Positions 40,776-43,541 of a stretch of DNA of 43,541 nucleotides are shown here, one piece after another. Location: NCBI GenBank assembly GCA_012103295.1, contig WLXB01000014.1:1-43541 (forward strand), written 5' to 3'. The stretch comes from Alphaproteobacteria bacterium (GTDB lineage Bacteria; Pseudomonadota; Alphaproteobacteria; Rhodospirillales; Rhodospirillaceae). The notes beneath the pieces were generated by a model. It was given only the letters and a program-made list of their open reading frames with translations, was not told the origin of the DNA and searched no databases. Position 1 is the first letter of the stretch. Each line of letters starts with the position of its first letter. The position numbers and the translations under genes are program-made.

Positions 40776-40902
40776 ACGCTTTCTTGCGCTTGTTTGCAGC
40801 CTGCGATCCCCGGTAAAGTCGAACCAACACCACATCATCGACCCTTGCGTAAAACTATGCGCGGTTTTTGGGCGGTGACAGCACGGTAAGGGATCGCACC
40901 AC

Positions 40903-42126
40903 ATGGCCGCAGACGCGTCAGCGGAGACGCAATCCGTCTCCTACGCCACCAAATGGGGAAAGTTCGTCTGGGAGGACCCGCTTCTCCTGGAAGAGCAGTT
41001 CACCGCAGAAGAGCGGATGGTGCGGGACAGCGCCCGCGCCTTCGCCCAAGACAAACTCTTGCCGCGAATCACCCAAGCCTATCGCAATGAATCTTATGAC
41101 CCAGATTTGTATCCCGAGATGGGTGCGCTCGGTTTGCTCGGTGCGACTGCGCCTGAAGCCTATGGCGGTTCCGCTCTGGGTCATGTCGCCTACGGCTTGA
41201 TCGCGCGGGAACTTGAGAAAGTCGACTCCGGCTATCGTTCGATGATCAGTGTTCAGTCTTCTCTGGTGATTTATCCAATCGCCGCCTACGGCACAGAAGA
41301 GCAACGCCAGAAATATCTTCCGGGATTGATCAAGGGAGAACTGATCGGCTGTTTTGGACTGACCGAGCCGGATTCGGGTTCCGACCCCGGCAGCATGGCC
41401 ACCAAGGCGGTGAAGACAGACAAGGGTTACATCCTAACTGGCACCAAGACGTGGATTTCAAATTCGCCCGTCGCTGATGTCTTTGTGGTGTGGGCTAAAA
41501 CCGAAGACGGCGTTATTCGCGGCTTCGTTCTTGAAAAGGGCATGAAGGGCCTTTCGGCGCCAAAGATCGAAGGCAAGCTCAGTTTGCGCGCCTCAGTCAC
41601 TGGTCAGGTTGTCATGGAGGACGTTGAAGTCGGCGACGACGCTTTGATGCCCAACGTTCAAGGGCTCAAGGGTCCGTTCGGTTGCCTCAACAAGGCCCGC
41701 TTCGGTATTGCCTGGGGCACCATGGGTGCGGCGGAAGCTTGTTGGCATGCGGCTCGGCAATACACCTTGGACCGCAAGCAGTTCGGCAGACCCTTGGCCC
41801 AGACCCAGCTCATTCAAAAGAAGCTGGCGGACATGCAAACCGAGATTACGCTGGGCTTAACGGCCGCCCTACATGTTGGCCGTAAAGTTGATGCCGGCAC
41901 CTGCGCGCCGGAGGACATATCACTGATCAAGCGCAACAACACAGGCAAGGCGTTAGACATTGCCCGGATGGCACGAGACATGCACGGCGGCAACGGCATC
42001 GTCGATGAGTTTCATGTCATGCGTCATTCTATGAATCTTGAAACCGTAAACACCTACGAAGGCACACATGATGTGCACGCCCTTATCCTCGGTCGGGCAC
42101 AGACCGGGCTGCAGGCATTCTTTTAG
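40903..42126 (+). CDS. gcdH: Glutaryl-CoA dehydrogenase-like acyl-CoA dehydrogenase
   Basis: The protein has 407 residues. Glutaryl-CoA dehydrogenase hallmarks are present: Arg112 in [14 protein letters not shown], which binds the distal carboxylate of glutaryl-CoA, and catalytic base Glu386 in [21 protein letters not shown] contacts are [15 protein letters not shown] and [14 protein letters not shown]. The reaction is oxidation and decarboxylation of glutaryl-CoA to crotonyl-CoA, used for lysine, tryptophan and aromatic catabolism, with electrons passed to ETF. It begins a rightward operon with a YCII gene nine bases on. A related dicarboxyl-CoA substrate is possible. Confidence 0.88.
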   Translation: MAADASAETQSVSYATKWGKFVWEDPLLLEEQFTAEERMVRDSARAFAQDKLLPRITQAYRNESYDPDLYPEMGALGLLGATAPEAYGGSALGHVAYGLIARELEKVDSGYRSMISVQSSLVIYPIAAYGTEEQRQKYLPGLIKGELIGCFGLTEPDSGSDPGSMATKAVKTDKGYILTGTKTWISNSPVADVFVVWAKTEDGVIRGFVLEKGMKGLSAPKIEGKLSLRASVTGQVVMEDVEVGDDALMPNVQGLKGPFGCLNKARFGIAWGTMGAAEACWHAARQYTLDRKQFGRPLAQTQLIQKKLADMQTEITLGLTAALHVGRKVDAGTCAPEDISLIKRNNTGKALDIARMARDMHGGNGIVDEFHVMRHSMNLETVNTYEGTHDVHALILGRAQTGLQAFF

Positions 42127-42135
42127 GAGCCAGCT

Positions 42136-42492
42136 ATGAAATTTGCATTTATTTGTACGGATGACGGCAATCAGGACGAAGTCCGATCTACGCATTTGAT
42201 CGAACACCTGCGCTACGTCGAAAGTGTGCTCGATAAAATCGTTGTTGCCGGGCCTTGTATGCCGTCGGACGAAGGCGATGAGCGTCAGTTCCAGGGCTCG
42301 ATTATGGTGTATCAGGCTGACAGTGAAGCGGAAGCTCAGGCTTTGTTTGATGGCGACCCTTATGTAAAAAATGGCGTGTGGAAAAAAGTGCGCGTGATGC
42401 CGTTTGCTCCCGTTGCCGGGCAGTACGTTGGCGGCAAAACATGGCGCATTGAGAACGACGAGATGGTTCGGGCGGAGCCTCACGGGCTCTAA
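42136..42492 (+). CDS. YCII-domain protein
   Basis: The protein has 118 residues, slightly longer than the 95-100 typical of YciI. The ferredoxin-like fold is indicated by KFAFICTDDGNQDEVRSTHL, with the His of the RSTHLIEHLRYV segment, and by VVAGPCMPSDEGDERQFQGS. Family members act as small lyases or dehalogenases through a His-Asp pair, but most are uncharacterised. The C-terminal 20 residues are an extra tail with no known role. It starts nine bases after gcdH, with an AGGAGC ribosome site in the gap, so it is co-expressed. Confidence 0.82.
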   Translation: MKFAFICTDDGNQDEVRSTHLIEHLRYVESVLDKIVVAGPCMPSDEGDERQFQGSIMVYQADSEAEAQALFDGDPYVKNGVWKKVRVMPFAPVAGQYVGGKTWRIENDEMVRAEPHGL

Positions 42493-42525
42493 TTAATAAC
42501 GATTAAGAGAAAAACTGGGAGCACA

Positions 42526-43541
42526 ATGATGAATGTCGACCCTGCAGCAAAAAATGACCGGTTGGTTGATACGCTGACCGAAATCCTCGGAACCGAGCAG
42601 GTGATTACCGATGAGGCCGAACGCGCATTCTACGCAACGGATGTTTATTCGGTTGGGTCGACCCCTACGGTCGCGATTCGCCCTACCGACAAAGGCAAAC
42701 TAGCGCAAGCTGTCGCGGCGGCCACTAAGGAAGGCTACGCGGTGGTGCCCCGCGGCGGCGGCATGTCCTACACCGGCGGCTATCGCCCCATCCGTGAAGA
42801 TACGGTAACGCTAGACTTGAGCGCGATGAACAAGATCATCGAGGTCAATGAAGAAGACCTCTACATCACCGTGCAGGCCGGCGTGACCTGGCAGCAAATT
42901 TACGAAGAGCTGAAACCGCGCGGGTTGCGCTTGCCGTTCTTCGGCACGTTCTCCGGCTCGGTCGCGACCATCGGCGGCGGCTTGTCCAATGGTGCTTTGT
43001 TCATGGGTACCGGACGTTACGGCACGTCAGCTGAAATCGTTCAGTGCATGGAAGTGGTGCTGGCCGATGGCACCTTGCTGAAAACCGGCCAGCCCGGTTT
43101 CAAGAATGTCGACAAGCCATTCTACCGGACTTACGGGCCGGACCTAACGGGACTATTTGTCCACGACGCCGGGTCTCTCGGTTTTAAAGTGCAAGCGACG
43201 TTCAGGATGATCCGCCCACCCGCCGTCACGGATTTCGGCTCGTTTTGTTTTCCTGATATGGAATCAACTGCCAAAGCTTTGTCGGAAGTGGCGCGCACAG
43301 GCGCTGCTGAAGAAGCCTACGTGTTTGATCCAGGCTCAACTAAAAAGAACATGGCCGCCGCCGATATCGTCGAAGACATCAAAACCTTGGGCGCAGTGGT
43401 CAAAGGCCAGTCGGGCTGGCTTAAGGGGCTGGTCGAAGGCGCCAAGCTGGTGGTGGCCGGCCGTGACTTTATGGAAGAGGGCGCATTCTCCATGCATGTG
43501 GTTGTATCGGGCAATTGCCGTGCAGCCGCCGACACGGATTT
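42526..43541 (+). CDS. FAD-linked oxidase, GlcD/D-2-hydroxyacid dehydrogenase type (3' partial)
   Basis: The gene runs off the right edge; 338 codons are visible. The start is ATG 42526, with a GGGAG ribosome site five bases earlier. The FAD-binding PCMH domain shows VVPRGGGMSYTGGY at about residues 74-86, then LDLSAMNKIIEVNEEDLYIT, AGVTWQQIYEELKPRGLRLP and SGSVATIGGGLSNGALFMGT. These are typical of D-lactate, glycolate and D-2-hydroxyglutarate dehydrogenases. The C-terminal catalytic domain is cut, so the substrate cannot be judged. Same direction as gcdH and YCII; the 33-base gap suggests an operon. Confidence 0.85.
   Translation, partial: MMNVDPAAKNDRLVDTLTEILGTEQVITDEAERAFYATDVYSVGSTPTVAIRPTDKGKLAQAVAAATKEGYAVVPRGGGMSYTGGYRPIREDTVTLDLSAMNKIIEVNEEDLYITVQAGVTWQQIYEELKPRGLRLPFFGTFSGSVATIGGGLSNGALFMGTGRYGTSAEIVQCMEVVLADGTLLKTGQPGFKNVDKPFYRTYGPDLTGLFVHDAGSLGFKVQATFRMIRPPAVTDFGSFCFPDMESTAKALSEVARTGAAEEAYVFDPGSTKKNMAAADIVEDIKTLGAVVKGQSGWLKGLVEGAKLVVAGRDFMEEGAFSMHVVVSGNCRAAADTD

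Noticed and set aside
1-43541. CRISPR arrays, tRNA, rRNA, insertion sequences or prophage genes
   Set aside because: I saw no regularly spaced direct repeats, no cloverleaf-like sequence, no transposase or integrase motifs and no phage structural genes.

Overview
The window looks like a chromosomal segment of an alphaproteobacterium, probably a marine Rhodospirillales-type lineage. This is inferred from the protein families: a PAS_5-type protein, a receiver protein ending in the PRPFV...FGPDRRR signature, Tat-exported proteins, a TRAP-type binding protein and many acyl-CoA enzymes. GC content looks moderate and no species-level marker is present. I see no rRNA, tRNA, CRISPR array, insertion sequence or phage gene. 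Both edges cut genes: a glycosyltransferase on the left and an FAD-linked oxidase on the right.

Region 1 (1-9199) makes surface polysaccharide. A partial GT4 glycosyltransferase and an O-antigen ligase/polymerase-like membrane protein read rightward. A five-gene leftward operon follows: a GT-C type membrane protein, then rfbC-rfbB-rfbD-rfbA for dTDP-L-rhamnose. A rightward gene fuses a GT4 glycosyltransferase to a phosphoglycosyl transferase that would start glycan assembly on undecaprenyl phosphate.

Region 2 (9204-27535) is mixed metabolism and signalling. A leftward operon carries a TRAP solute-binding protein, a GST, an unknown protein, an MmgE/PrpD protein and a PAS protein. Divergent from it is an acyl-CoA synthetase. 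Next come a duplicated HdeA/B-like exported protein, a rightward operon (Fax-type GST, rhodanese, Rieske oxygenase, NAD(P)-binding protein), a leftward malonyl-CoA synthetase, a small protein, a ferredoxin reductase, a degenerate receiver protein and a CHASE-PAS histidine kinase. An HD phosphohydrolase and two small membrane proteins (DUF423, DUF1761) close the region.

Region 3 (27516-39369) is the most unusual. Up to fourteen leftward genes are packed with overlaps or short gaps. In transcription order they are: aconitase/LeuC-like large subunit, LeuD-like small subunit, isocitrate-lyase/PEP-mutase-family lyase, isochorismatase-type amidohydrolase, two PuuE-type polysaccharide-deacetylase-family proteins, three double-VOC proteins, an exported RidA-family protein, two more double-VOC proteins, an ECHDC3-like enoyl-CoA hydratase-family protein and a small membrane protein. 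Four of the five VOC paralogues carry Tat-type signals, and all five lack the usual VOC histidine ligands. My hypothesis is a split periplasmic/cytoplasmic pathway. It would capture or process a cyclic amide, imide or ureide, hydrolyse it to an unsaturated diacid, hydrate that acid and cleave it to a 2-oxo acid plus a short acid.

Region 4 (39534-43541) reads rightward, divergent from region 3: a methyltransferase with an unassigned N-terminal half, a glutaryl-CoA dehydrogenase, a YCII protein and the partial FAD-linked oxidase. All intergenic gaps are shorter than 300 bases. The dyads and hairpins seen in them are listed as low-confidence regulatory features.
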